From Gordius sp. MW1 (taxonomy: Eukaryota; Nematomorpha; Gordioida; Gordea; Gordiidae): 64,000 nucleotides of DNA. Positions within the stretch are counted from its first letter, which is position 1; every line of letters begins with the position of its first letter. Location: contig OZ038531.1 in assembly GCA_964036665.1 (NCBI GenBank), positions 7,254,168-7,318,167 on the forward strand. Reading direction: 5' to 3'. A program made the position numbers and the translations under genes. The notes beneath the pieces are model-generated. The model did not search any database. It was given only the letters and a program-made list of their open reading frames with translations, and was not told the DNA's origin. This document shows, piece by piece, positions 1-11,100 of this stretch.

Positions 1-908
1 GCAAACTGATGATTTTGAAGAACATCACGAAATTAATGATCTTAAAAAAGATATTTGTACCACCCTCAAGTCAAAATTTCTAATCACTCAACAACATAAA
101 ATTGCCACATTTTTATGCCCAAATTATCCCCAACTCAGGATGCTCCCCCCAAATGAGCGAGTAGGCGTGATTAATAAAATAAGATCCACACTAGCATCTA
201 AGGTTTTTTTGGTAGATTCTGCAACTGAGATTGAAAATTATGCGGCAAGTAGTAGTGATAGTCAGCCTCAAAAAAAAGACAAAAAAGTAATTAACATACA
301 TTTAAATATGTATATATATTTTTTACATAAAATAAATTATTTAATTATATTTTAAAATAGTTAATCAATGGGAAGATGAGCAGGAAGAAGATAAAGCCCC
401 CGATGAAATCTCAATTTACCTTTCGTTAAAAAATGAATTGCAAATATGATTCAAAAAAAGATTTGCTGAAATGGTGGGTTTCACATCAAACAGTCCTGCC
501 AAGGCTTTATAAGCTGGCAAATTAAGTTTTAGCTATACCTGCTACCTCTACCACTTCGGAAAGAAATTTCTCGGTGGCTGGAAGAACATTAGAAAAAAGA
601 AGAACGCGAATTAAACCAGAAAATTTAGATTCTTTATTATTTATATATGATAATATGGAATTAGTCAAATAAAATTTTATATTTATTTCAGGTCTATTAA
701 AATGCTATACCTTATTTTTAGGTATTTTGAATTTAATCATCAATTAAAAGTTCTGTTCGTCAAATTTTAATTTAAAAATTTCGAATCGGATCGGATTTAG
801 ATTTTAAAAAACTCGGATCGGATCGGATTTAGATTTTTAAAAACTCGGATTGGATCGGATGGGATATAAATTTTTTTTATAAATCCCTCGGATCGGATCG
901 CACACCTT
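1..908 (+). mobile_element. hAT DNA transposon, 3' part (5' part lies left of window)
   Basis: The element enters from the left edge and ends near 908 with GGATCGGATCGCACACCTTA, which read backwards resembles the TAGGGTGTGC-type inverted ends of hAT elements. Inside the end are three or more GGATCGGAT repeats alternating with TTTAGATTTT spacers (about 784-900), a typical subterminal repeat array. The transposase tail lies upstream. To the right, the sequence becomes a LINE reading on the minus strand, so this hAT seems to have inserted into that LINE. The target duplication cannot be confirmed because the left end is outside the window. Confidence 0.8.
2..671 (+). pseudogene. hAT transposase C-terminal part, broken
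   Basis: The last 48 codons (527-671) read VLAIPATSTTSERNFSVAGR, then a Lys/Arg-rich stretch, then NLDSLLFIYDNMELVK and a stop. This is the hAT C-terminal dimerisation domain with its conserved SERNFS motif. The upstream frame (2-286) encodes an acidic and polar region including FLCPNYPQLR, consistent with the preceding hAT core. Between the two are a possible AT-rich intron or gap (about 287-360), an acidic stretch in another frame (361-450), a frame change near 450 and a stop just before the dimerisation domain (about 522-524). I infer a dead copy. Catalytic residues would lie mainly left of the window. Confidence 0.75.
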
Positions 909-2366
909 ACTATGTTCTGGGAGCAGTTGCGGCAGGAATATTCCTTTGAATAGGGAATTCCTAGTCTGAGGGAGATGGAGCATGCTAGCTCAGGGTCCTC
1001 CAACATCAATCCAGAAAGTGAACTAGGATAAGCTTCTAGCCACTCGTGACCCGATCCATGAAAAACCAAAGATTTAAGGTTGAAGTGCTAGCGGGCATCG
1101 CAACTCGATAAGAGGTAATCAACGGAGCGCGATACGAGGCCAGCATCCCAATCCTTTTGTCTTGAGGTTATGGGGGGGGGGGGGGGTCCCTGGGTTGACC
1201 TTGGCAGACCAGACATCTAGAGCTTGCACAAACGATGGATCCTCGCTTGTTGTGATTAATCGGTCGATCAAACCTTGGGTGGATTTATACAAAGAGATAA
1301 AAGCTGCTAATGAAATTGAAGTAGCTGGGCGTATGCCTAAGCCGCCAGCTTTAGTAGGTAATGAGGCTTGGAGCCACGAAGAAGTGCTGAATTTGATATT
1401 AAGGATGGCGTGTTTTTCATAAAGCTGTCGTAGCTTTTTAAAATCTCTGGCAATAAATAAGCTGATGAGGACCGGAAGCAATGCTGAATTTTGGAGATAT
1501 TAAAATAATTTTTGATGATATAAAAAGCGTGATGTTTTGGGAGGGTATTGAGAATTTCCAACTTCGAGGAAAGGGTTGATAAGTGACTATGTAAAAACTC
1601 TATTAAGGCGATTTGCCCACCTATTGGAGAGCCAAGATGAGTAAAACTCTTCATTTCAACTTTTAAAAAGGGCTTAAAAATGGGAAATAAGTCTGTATCC
1701 GGGCACTGATATATCTCGCATTTAGAGGTATTCAATTTCAGGTTCAGGACGGCTTCATAATCTCGGATTAGAAAAATGGCTTTGGAGATTTCTTCCGGAG
1801 GGCCGCATAAGGTGGCATCGTCTAGGTACCAGACGGTTGATGATAAAGAGCATTGGATAGAAAGAGACTCGGTTAAATTTTTGATCCCTAGACAAAACAA
1901 AGGTGGATCTAGAGGGTCACCCTGTTGAATACCTTCTGCCGATTCATTTAAAAGGTCCTCAAACTTTAGTTTTGATATGCAACCGTAACTTAAACTGATG
2001 TAATTTGCAAACTTTGGGAACTCATCAGTGAAGGAATTAATTATCGTTTCTCGGCGAATATTAATGAATGCATTGGCAATCCAATTTAACCATGCAGTGA
2101 TTGGAGGGAGTTTGTTGAAGACTTATCCGCGCAGCGTGACTGGCAGCCTCACAGCCGCCTTTAACCCCAAATCCTAATTGATGAAGAATTAACTTGTCGC
2201 TTTAACTGGATTTGATTGTCTTACAAATGAGTTTTGATATAATACGTCGGAAAACACTGCCAATAGCAATGGGTCCTACCGAATTATCAGGTTTTTTGAT
2301 AGCGATGAGTTTAGCGCCGAACAATATAGATTTAATTAAACCAAAAAAATTAGTGATTATATAGAA
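909..2366 (-). mobile_element. LINE with reverse transcriptase and restriction-like endonuclease, truncated copy 1
   Basis: Read on the minus strand, 2200-2365 encodes LIAIKKPDNSVGPIAIGS (RT fingers), 2100-2190 GFGVKGGCEAASHAA, about 1905-1960 GIQQGDPLDPPLFCLG and 1337-1900 the palm with WYLDDATLCG (YxDD catalytic motif) and thumb. The minus reading then reaches a GSGHEWLEAYPSS segment (about 1000-1060), which in the second copy at 16.9-19.6 kb precedes a zinc-binding and PD-(D/E)XK-like endonuclease. The reading is cut at both ends: near 2366 by a polypurine repeat and near 908 by the hAT. Several frame changes are present, so it is a dead, truncated LINE. A 16-G run sits inside at about 1171-1186. 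Confidence 0.8.
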
Positions 2367-2566
2367 ACTCGGGCCTTCGGCCCTCGTGGGAAGGGGGAGA
2401 AGGGGAAGGAGAAGGGGAAGGGGAGGGGGGAAGCGGAGGAGGGGAGGGGAAGGGAAGGAGGGACGACTCACTAATACTCCCTATAAACGTAGCATATTTG
2501 CTATGCAATTTATGGGCGAGAAAGGTGGGAAGGGGCGAGAATTCCCATAGGGGGGTATTAAATGCA
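2367..2566. repeat. Hairpin plus polypurine repeat (copy 1 of 3)
   Basis: Begins with ACTCGGGCCTTCGGCCCTCG, a perfect GGGCC/GGCCC hairpin, then about 80 bases made almost only of G and A (2390-2465), then a conserved segment containing ACGTAGCATATTTGCTATGC and GGGCGAGAAAGG, ending at GGGGGGTATTAAATGC. The same order recurs at 41861 and 44509. No coding capacity. It looks like a short non-autonomous element or a SINE-derived composite. Confidence 0.75.
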
Positions 2567-2655
2567 AAATTATTAGTTAATTATTAATTTATACAAATAT
2601 TTAAAAAGTTAAATGGTATTAACAAGAGCAATATATTAATTTAAAAAATAAAAAA

Positions 2656-3005
2656 ATTTGCCCTCGCCGGGATTCGAACCCACATCAGTAGAGGCATAGG
2701 CTTTTGTAGGGGCACAGGGACCCATATCAGTAGAGGCGTAGGCCCTTGTAGGAAAGGGCATAGGGTAATTATCAATGTTAACCTAATATACCCAATTCAA
2801 AAACGAAAAAATAAAATTTCGATTTATTTGGCCAATGATAATTTTTTCATTGGTCAGTAGCCAGAAATTCATATTATCAATGGTATTAACAAGAACAAAA
2901 TATTAATTTAATTTAAAAAAAAATAAAAAAATTCGTCCTCTCTTGGGATTGAACACGAGCCTACAGGACACAAACCGTGAGCTATACCCACTCACACCCT
3001 GCTGG
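2656..3005 (-). repeat. tRNA-derived SINE units (two heads)
   Basis: On the minus strand 2934-3004 reads like a tRNA-type pol III promoter: an A-box-like TATAGCTCACGG, then about 30 nt later a B-box GTGTTCAATCCC. A second head at 2659-2690 has the exact B-box GGTTCGAATCC. Between them lies the SINE body with CCAATGA...TCATTGG inverted motifs and TTAATACCATTGATAATATGA. Related heads occur at 42241-42324, 44161-44190 and 52375-52430. Heads are too divergent to fold as functional tRNAs. Confidence 0.65.
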
Positions 3006-3214
3006 TATTAAAATGGTAGAAGTTTTTATGTTATTTGTATATATAATGAAATAATATAGCAATCGCGGATAACGACCCCGCCCGAAAAATCGATAATGAG
3101 AGAGAGATGATGTGGGGAGGAGACACGCGTATGTAATCCTATTGTAACACAGCGAGGGAGATAGAGATGAGGGGTGGGGCACCTCTTATGCATTAATTTA
3201 AAAAATCGAAGCGT

Positions 3215-3345
3215 GTGTAGATTAATTGGGTGCGAACGCGTTCGGTGCGAACGCGTTCGGTGCGTTACGTTACTTCGGAGGTGCGTTAAGTTACTTCGGA
3301 AAATGGAAAGCGAGCCCATAAATTGCATAGCAATTAAAATGAATT
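3215..3345. repeat. Short tandem palindromes and SINE core fragment
   Basis: Two copies of GGTGCGAACGCGTTC (GAACGCGTTC is palindromic) are followed by two copies of GTGCGTTA-GTTACTTCGG, then the SINE core GAGCCCATAAATTGCATAGC that recurs at 20536, 52350 and 52470. Non-coding. Confidence 0.55.
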
Positions 3346-3450
3346 ATTAATTTTATTATTAATTTACTTAAATTTTCCGTTAAAAATTCAAACTTAAATT
3401 CATAAAGTAATTCTTAAATGCATTTTACGAAATAATAAACAATTTAGAGT

Positions 3451-4320
3451 CAATGGCGTAGCTAGGTGGGGGCCGAAGAAGCCCGGGTCCTTCCCCACGA
3501 GCAAAACCGGGCCCCATGCCCCCCCAAGGCAAAAAATCTTGGGCCCCTGGGCCCCTTAATCAATTTTTTTAATATTTTTTAATTAAGAAACAAGATTTTG
3601 ATTAAAATTATTTGTTTTTGAATAAAACTATAAAATATATTATTACAAATAAAGATGCTGCAAATTTTATAAAATTATTGAGTCGATATAATTCCATTTT
3701 TTATAATAAGGCGAAAGATTTAGCTTCAAATTTTGATATTTTATTATTATCATCTAAACGTATAAAATCAAAAAATTAGGACACTTAAATCTACCAATTC
3801 ATTAATTGATTTCAAAATTGATATATATATTATCCTTTCATCGATAGAATAATAGCAGAAATAAACATAAGATTTTTGGAAATTAATTGTAATTTATATA
3901 AGTCTTCAGAAAGTTTAAACTCTTCCCTTTTTTTGTGATAAATCTCTTTAATCAGAAGTAATTAACCATTATGAATTAGAACTGCAAGATGCCTAAATAA
4001 TAATGGCAAAAAATCATGTAATATATAATAATTCTTTACCTTCGAATAAAATGCAAAGATGTTTTTTCACTTTTAAAATTTTACCCTCAACAGTTTTTAT
4101 AAATTTTTTTGATTAAAATAATTTTAACTATCCCAATAACTTCAGGTTCTTGCGAAAGATCGTTCTCATTGCTAAAACGAATTTAAAACGTATCTTCTTT
4201 ACACAATTGGACAAGATAGATTATCTTCCTTAGCTTTATTGAGGAACATGACTAATGTTATTCCCCCGGATGATATTATAAATTAGTTTGCAACATCGAG
4301 TAAAATAATGAACTACTATA
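3451..4320 (+). mobile_element. Degenerate hAT (ZMYM/TTF-type) transposon remnant
   Basis: Starts with TGGCGTAGCTAGG followed by a G-rich stretch, a typical hAT-type terminal sequence. Around 3835-3880 a frame reads SIDRIIAEINIRFLEI and around 4140-4290 shifting frames read SCERSFS, then KTYLLYTIGQDRLSSLALL. These match the conserved C-terminal parts of hAT transposases related to ZMYM-type zinc-finger proteins. Many stops and frame changes separate them. I did not find a matching right terminus. Assignment rests on short motifs only. Confidence 0.6.
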
Positions 4321-6589
4321 AAAAAACTAATTTTAATATTTAATGAAAATTGTCTGGGCTTTTAAACTTGTTTTAAACTTTTTCAAACTTTCAAAATATA
4401 TTAAAATATTTGTCCGCTATTGTTTAACATATCTTGCATATTTTTATGTACCACATACACATATAAAGCCAATGATTTTTCAAAAAATAGTTTATATACC
4501 ATTTTTTCCCCTTTATTAGTGATATCCCACCATAAGTTTGATAAATTAATATTAATAAAAAATTTCTGAATTTTTATAGACAACTGTTAACGCATCAAAA
4601 CTTTAAAGGGAGAAAAATCCTAAGAAAAAATTCCTTTTGGTGTGTCATTGGATTAACACTAAGTTGTTCTGTGCATCTCACATCTCTAATTTCATCTAAA
4701 TAATTTAAAATTTTTTTGATTCTTCTAATTTTGACAGAATATTTTTTAGGTTCATTTAACCGTTAATATTATTAGTCCATTTTAATTTTTAGGCGGTGTA
4801 AAGGGGGGGGGGGGGGGGGGTTGTAAAAATATATTAATAATTTCATCGAGGCAATAACTTCTAAATACTCATTCTCAAACGAATTTTAATTTCAAAATTA
4901 TTTTTTTTTATTTTATGTTATAATTTCGCCTTTTAAGGATTTAACCGTAAAAAAGGCTTTTAAATGTTCTCATTATTTTCCTGATATAAATGCTACCTGA
5001 AATTGTTGCCAATATTGCATATGTAAAATTAAAATTTGTTATAAATATGGCCAAGATTTTTTGGAGCTATGGCAATAAAATATATTTTTAAAAACTTTGT
5101 TGTATAGTTTTTTTTTACTATTTGTATCATTTTTAAAAATGTTAAAGATTTATTGTCAATATCCCCGTTACACTTTGTGCCCTTACAATTCAATTATACA
5201 AAAACTTATTATATCATGTGAAATTTTCTATATTGTTTCAACTACATTATTTTGTTTCATTTATGAATAAATTTTATAATAGCATTATCATAAATATGTT
5301 TATATATCCTTACACTACTATTGGTATGGCGATTGATGACCTTTTTATAAGTTCATTTTGTAAACTTAGAAATAAAAAAGCTTTTAAAAAATCTTCAAAA
5401 TCTAATAGACTTTTGATAAATTTTCAATTAAGATAATAATGGCTTGGAATTTACAATTATATCAATCAGTTCGACTCATGACGAAGCCAAGATGTAAATT
5501 GGGGCAGAGTGTATAAAAATATTTTAGGGAGAAACAAAATGATCCTTTTTTGACATTTTAATTATAATATTAAATAAAAAAGTATTTTTGAGTTTAAGTA
5601 GCCAGCCGAGTTACAGTCCCAAGCCAATATTCATCCCATTGTATATATCGCCAATTTAATGATTGTATATTAGTAATGTGATAATGCGTAATAAAATCGT
5701 TTGAATTTGCAGGAATGAAAGAATGCGTGACATAAAGTGTGGTTTTCAGAACAAAGTATTTAGAATTTTAACCTATCATAGTTGGATCAGTAACAATTTA
5801 TTGTAATTCATTATGCTTAATTTTATTTGAAATACAATTTTTGTATTTTCTTGTACATTTAAGTGGCGTATCTAATAGATTGATCTCCACTTGTGTGGTA
5901 ATTACGGCGATACACTTTGCTCTGATTTAAAATAACGTTAAGTATTATAAACATTAATGGGATTTGATCTGGCATAGTCGACCTATATAAAAACTGCAAT
6001 CGAAACTTCAAAATGCCTGCCCTCTCATCCAATTAAAATAAGGATACACAATAAAGGGTATTAATTAAATGTTATTTGCATAATTTTAAATTGATTTTTA
6101 AGCATTTAACAATAGTTCTTTCAGATTAAACATAATATGTCTTTGCATTATAAGCTCATTTATCATATAAGATTTGAATAATCAAGCCATGTCTTGTTGG
6201 CATAACTTATAAGTCGTTATCCATTTAACTATTAATGTTTTTAATGAGCAAATTTTATAATGTTGCAACAAAAACTAAGTAAAAAATGGAAGCGAACGCT
6301 AACAATTGAAATGGCACATAAAAATAATTAATAATAATTAAGGCCAAAATGGCAAGCTATAAATTTGTTATAAGCGAGCTCTTTCAGACCATATCCTTTT
6401 CAAATTGTCCAATTTCAATCAATTCACATAAGCACAGTTAAAATATATATATAGGAAAATTTTGTTTGAAAGAACAATAAACAAATATTTTTAAGTATAA
6501 TGTGACTCCCTATGGTTGTTATTGTGACTAAGGTTTTATCTAAGTTCTGATTAAAAACAAAGAAAAAATTGTTTCTGCATTAATTGAAC
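4321..6589. other. Non-coding AT-rich stretch
   Basis: No convincing gene. It holds an 18-G run at 4803-4820, a degenerate copy of the GGCGTAGCCAGC MITE at about 5480-5630 (recognised by GGGAGAAACAAAATGATCC, compare GGGAGGGGCAAAATGATCAT elsewhere), and otherwise AT-rich sequence. Confidence 0.5.
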
Positions 6590-6945
6590 CAGACAGAACC
6601 CCAAGCCAACCCCGCCAAAGCGGCTTCGACAATCGGTGATGCTCCCTCCTCGAGGGTTAATCAGGAGTCCGGTTTGGAGCCTAACACCTTGACGGAGTAG
6701 ATGAAAAGAGCTAGCCGGGCTAGGATTAGCTAGCTCTTCCCCTCTCTTACCTGCATTAGGTAACTGCTACCACCTCCTCAGTCAATTCCTTCCAAGTACG
6801 GCTCATTCTAACCAAATTTACTAGAAGCCAGCCCTTTCATCAGCTCCCTTTTTTAGAAGCTTGAGGATCGAACTCGTTCTCCTAAATTTAATACCGGATT
6901 TAGTCCTTAGGTCCATGCACCACTACTCGATGGGGCTTAAGCAAG
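6590..6945 (-). repeat. Possible tRNA-derived SINE, second family
   Basis: This block is much richer in G+C than its surroundings. On the minus strand it begins with an A-box-like CGAGTAGTGGTGCATGG and, about 45 nt on, has a good B-box GAGTTCGATCC, followed by a ~270-bp body ending GGGGTTGGCTTGGGGTTCTG. It has no reading frame of note. I could not find a second copy in the window, so the family assignment rests on the pol III-like boxes and base composition. It lies about 1.2 kb upstream of the K2P start. Confidence 0.4.
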
Positions 6946-8142
6946 TAGGGTTACTCCATGCTTCCCATCGCGACTCCTTAACTGTATGATTACGACGTAC
7001 TCTAGTTTCGTAATTCTCGCTCTCCCCGGGTCAATCACACATAATTGAGCCAACTTAACATGGCCATGAGTTTACTACATACTGATACTATCATGATAAT
7101 TGATCCCTAAGGGCATATACAAAAATATGGCCGATCCTATAAAAAATGATCGTTAACAATAGATAAATAGTTCCGAAAATTCTGTCTGGAACAGATTGCA
7201 AAATAAATTAAGAAAAGCAGTAATTTGGGCCACTGGGAGATATATGAGCCCAATCCAGATTATCATAGCGACCCATTTTCATAGCCATAAATCGACCTCA
7301 TAGTTAATCCTGAGCCAAGACGCATCGAGTGAACAATTATAATTGAGGATCACCGATATATTTAATCGTTGCAAATTTCATTAATATGTATACCAAAATA
7401 TCTAGATTCTGGCACTAGATATCGCTCCCTGTGTCGATTGGATTACAGAGATAAGGAACGGCGGCACAGCCATATATTTCCAATGCAGGGTTGCCTAACA
7501 TGCTTAACAGATTAAATAAGCTATATAACATTACTAACAAACAACGCTCGACTAAAACTTTGCATTTGCACTCTTCCGTTCCCCCCTTTATTCTCCCCTA
7601 TTGATTTTGGATATTAAACTAGGATGTTATTAGCAGTAATAGGGAAGAGATCGGGGGGGGGGGGGGGGGTCCCCTCGTACCCTATTCAATCGAACCTCAT
7701 TCGTACCCGTCTTTTATCTTATTAGTAGTAGTATTGACTATATGCTTTATTCACGTTTAACGCGATTATACAGATATCGGTTCCTAGCAGCGCACTCACA
7801 ATAATTGACGCTTAATTGTTCTTTTGAAAAGGGAGTTGTTTATTAAAGTATAGAACATTTGACTTCACACCCCTCCCCCTCTCATCCTTTCCTCGATTTA
7901 TTGGAAATATTTATCATCGTCCCCACTTTAACCCTAAAGTCTATGAAATAATGCATAATCCCTTGGATAGTTCCCTCAATTACGCTATCCATCTCCATTC
8001 CAGGCCTGGATATGCCATTCAAAATACCTAATCGTCGCAAAACGAATTAGCACCGAGGGTAATTACAATTTCCGTCTCTATTTCTCGCAAACGCACATAC
8101 CATACCCAAGCAAAAGGAAACACGAACAATTCTAAAGGCAAA
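6946..8142. other. Upstream region of the K2P gene
   Basis: No gene recognised. It contains a 17-G run (7653-7669) and a pyrimidine-rich leader of mixed composition up to the start codon. In the K2P frame the sequence is open from 8032 and closed by a stop at 8029-8031, with no ATG before 8143. No TATA box at a convincing spacing was seen. Confidence 0.5.
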
Positions 8143-11100
8143 ATGAGACTTCGTAGCACTTCTCCAAGTGGCGCGTTTAAATCGCCTGCTACGATTAGAT
8201 CAGTAGTCACCCCCTTTTTACCTTCGAGCATTCCTACAAATTCAATCAATAACGGCTTTCCAAATTCCAATTGTTCCAATTTAGGAAGAAATAGCCCTAA
8301 TCATCGACGTTCAACTTTTCGATACTTCAATCCCATGGCCGATATAGAGGCCACGGATCCCATTGAGCCAAAGTTATCGAGTAGCTTTAAGAGTGAATTT
8401 CGAGAAGAAACGGGCAACCTTCCCGTAACATCAAACCCGCTGGGTGAGATTGACACTTTGCCTACAGAGAATCCTAGGAATGATGATCAAAATCAGAAGA
8501 TCGAACTGGGCCGAAGTCCTTCGAGATTGGATGCCACCACCCCTTACAATAAACTCAGATCGTCGTCCGTTAGTTTTGCAGCCCCTCACGACAAAGACAA
8601 CGGAGATGATAGGAGCGATTTCGAACGTGGACTTGAAATGGGTATGGTTTTGGGTTTAAGGTTGGAAGATGAGAAAAGGGATGAATTGGCAGATCGATTA
8701 GAACGAGATTTTTCGGCTGGTAATAACCGAGATTTCATTTTAATGGCCGAAAATGGGGCTAAGCAACATTACGGATTGTTAGGAGGTGATAATTTCTATC
8801 ATGGGCAAGATTCTAACTTCAATGACGGCTCCAATAAAAGAAGGCGAAAGGATAGATTCAAAACTTTCATGAGGCATTTCGTCACATATATGTTTTCCCA
8901 TGTCGGAATATGCTTTCTAGTGATCGGCTACACGCTCATGGGTATTTATATTTTTTTGAACTTATTTTAAGATTACCCATCGATTAAATAGGCCGTTAAG
9001 CAATAATTTTATTCGTTATTTTCTAGCCTTTTTTCTCCACCATAAATATATCTTTTAATTTAGATGATGTCTACAAAAATGACCGTAAAAAATAAGGAAA
9101 ATTCATATAATTCCCGTCACAACACCTAGTACGTTTTAAAAACAATTAGGCATTTTTTCTTGTAAAAAATAACCAAATGCCAAATATTTTATGTTAGATA
9201 TTTTTAAAGGTGCCAAGTTTTTTGCTAAGTTTTATGACAAAAACGCTAAGTTTTTTAGTCATATGAAAGCAAAAAAATAAATGCAAAGCGTAAATTTAAT
9301 TGACTAAACGTACTATTTTAAAAAAAACTTAGCGTTTTCAATAAAAAAAAACTTACCACATAAAACTAAGCATTTAATTATAAATATGAATTAATTTAAA
9401 AACTTAGCAAGGGATCAAAAACATATTAATGACACTATAATAATTTGCACTATGAATATAATGCTCAGCAAATATGTTCCGTCATCATGTTTAGTAAAAA
9501 AGATTATAAGTTGTAGGGTGTTTTTAAGGTTATGTTTCTTGACTCATTGAGTGAATTCTTATTTCTTTTTAATTCTAAATAGTTCAACCAAATTTTTCAA
9601 GGAAATTTTTACCTGTGCAGATGCAATTTAAATTGATCTAGCCGCTTTAATAAAAGTATGCATGTTCTGGATGCGCTTGAATTAACGCTAGAGAGCAAAA
9701 AATATATCTAAACTGGTTTGGGAGACATAACTTTGTATAACATTTTGGAAAAGTAACTTCAATTAATTAAATATTCCTAATTATTAAGCATTTATTTAAA
9801 TCATTTACAAATTTTTTGTTCTCTTACATTTATATCTTGTCGATCAATCGAGGATAATAGGATTCTCAAATTGGCTTACTTTTATATATTTTTTACCTAT
9901 TCTTATCTTAATTATTACTTTATAAATTGTAAAAAAATTTAAATAATATTTAAAATTTAATTAAATAATGTTATTTTTCAAATTTTACCAAACAATATTG
10001 GATTTTCACTTGGCATATGAGCTGATATTGATTTAAGATCATGTTACATATTAAAATCTTATAATCTTCGAGTTTGCTGTAAGATTAAGCACATTTTTGG
10101 CCCAGAATTTCGTAGTAAATTTTATTTTATGTTAAATAAAATAGTATACTTAATCTATAAAAACGATCAACAATAAAATATTATGCCAAAATAAACGACG
10201 CTCATTATACTCATAAAAATAAAACCAACCGCTAAGACGTTCCATCATTTTAAATTACAGTTTTTTGATAAATAGTTTTTTTTATTAATATGGTAAGTTG
10301 ATGTATTTGCAGCAAAGAGTGTAATCAAGGGATTTTTCCTTTTATCTTTATTTTTGACCTTAATTAAACATTCCAATGAACTGGTGTGAGGGAGGAGCTA
10401 GGTTCACGCCCCTAAATCCATTATTTATGCTTTCTAAGGCAAAAAATTAATATACGAATTGATTGAAGCCTAAACACTAATGTACATTTTGCCTCTAAAT
10501 CCTGGGGAAGCCTGTGATCTATTTTATAATTTTTGCATTGGGGTGATATAAATAATCCCCCTATCTTTTCCTCTCTAAATGTAGGTTTATAAAGGGTTGT
10601 CAAGGATTATGAAAATATGTGATAAATATTTTAATCAAATTATATATTGCACAAAGCATTTTGTTTTCCTAAATGCAAAATGACATAAAAATCAATATTT
10701 ATTGATAACGTTTGTTAGCCATTACAAATTAATAACAAATGCAAATGAAATATAGTTTTATGATTACCTAATGTCTCTGTTGTTAATTATAAATATCATG
10801 TATTGTTAAATTTAATAAATATAATAAAATCTTAATTTTCTAGATTTAGAATCAAGAGTTAGAAAGCGGGAGTTTAATAAGTTAGAATACTTAAATAAGT
10901 AGTTGTATTTTTTGTAAGTTAATTTTTTCCCTTCTTTTATTTAGTTAGATGGTGTATCATCTTGTAGTAAAAAATTCATAACTTTATGGCGATTTTAACC
11001 TCGTACACCATCGAACCTAACATATGCAATGCAATCAAATTTAAAGAAATGTTTTGAAGTAGTTTTTGTTAAATAAGCGATGTATAAAGATGAAAGAACA

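Noticed and set aside
797-1069. A 90-codon minus frame as a gene
   Set aside because: It is a chimera of LINE sequence (GSGHEWLEA) and the hAT terminal repeats.
2241-2690. tRNA genes from GGTTCGAATCC matches
   Set aside because: Only B-box-like sequence with poor cloverleaf potential, repeated with SINE bodies. They are SINE heads.
6590-7100. Ribosomal RNA fragment
   Set aside because: GC-richer composition suggested rRNA, but no conserved rRNA motif could be recognised.
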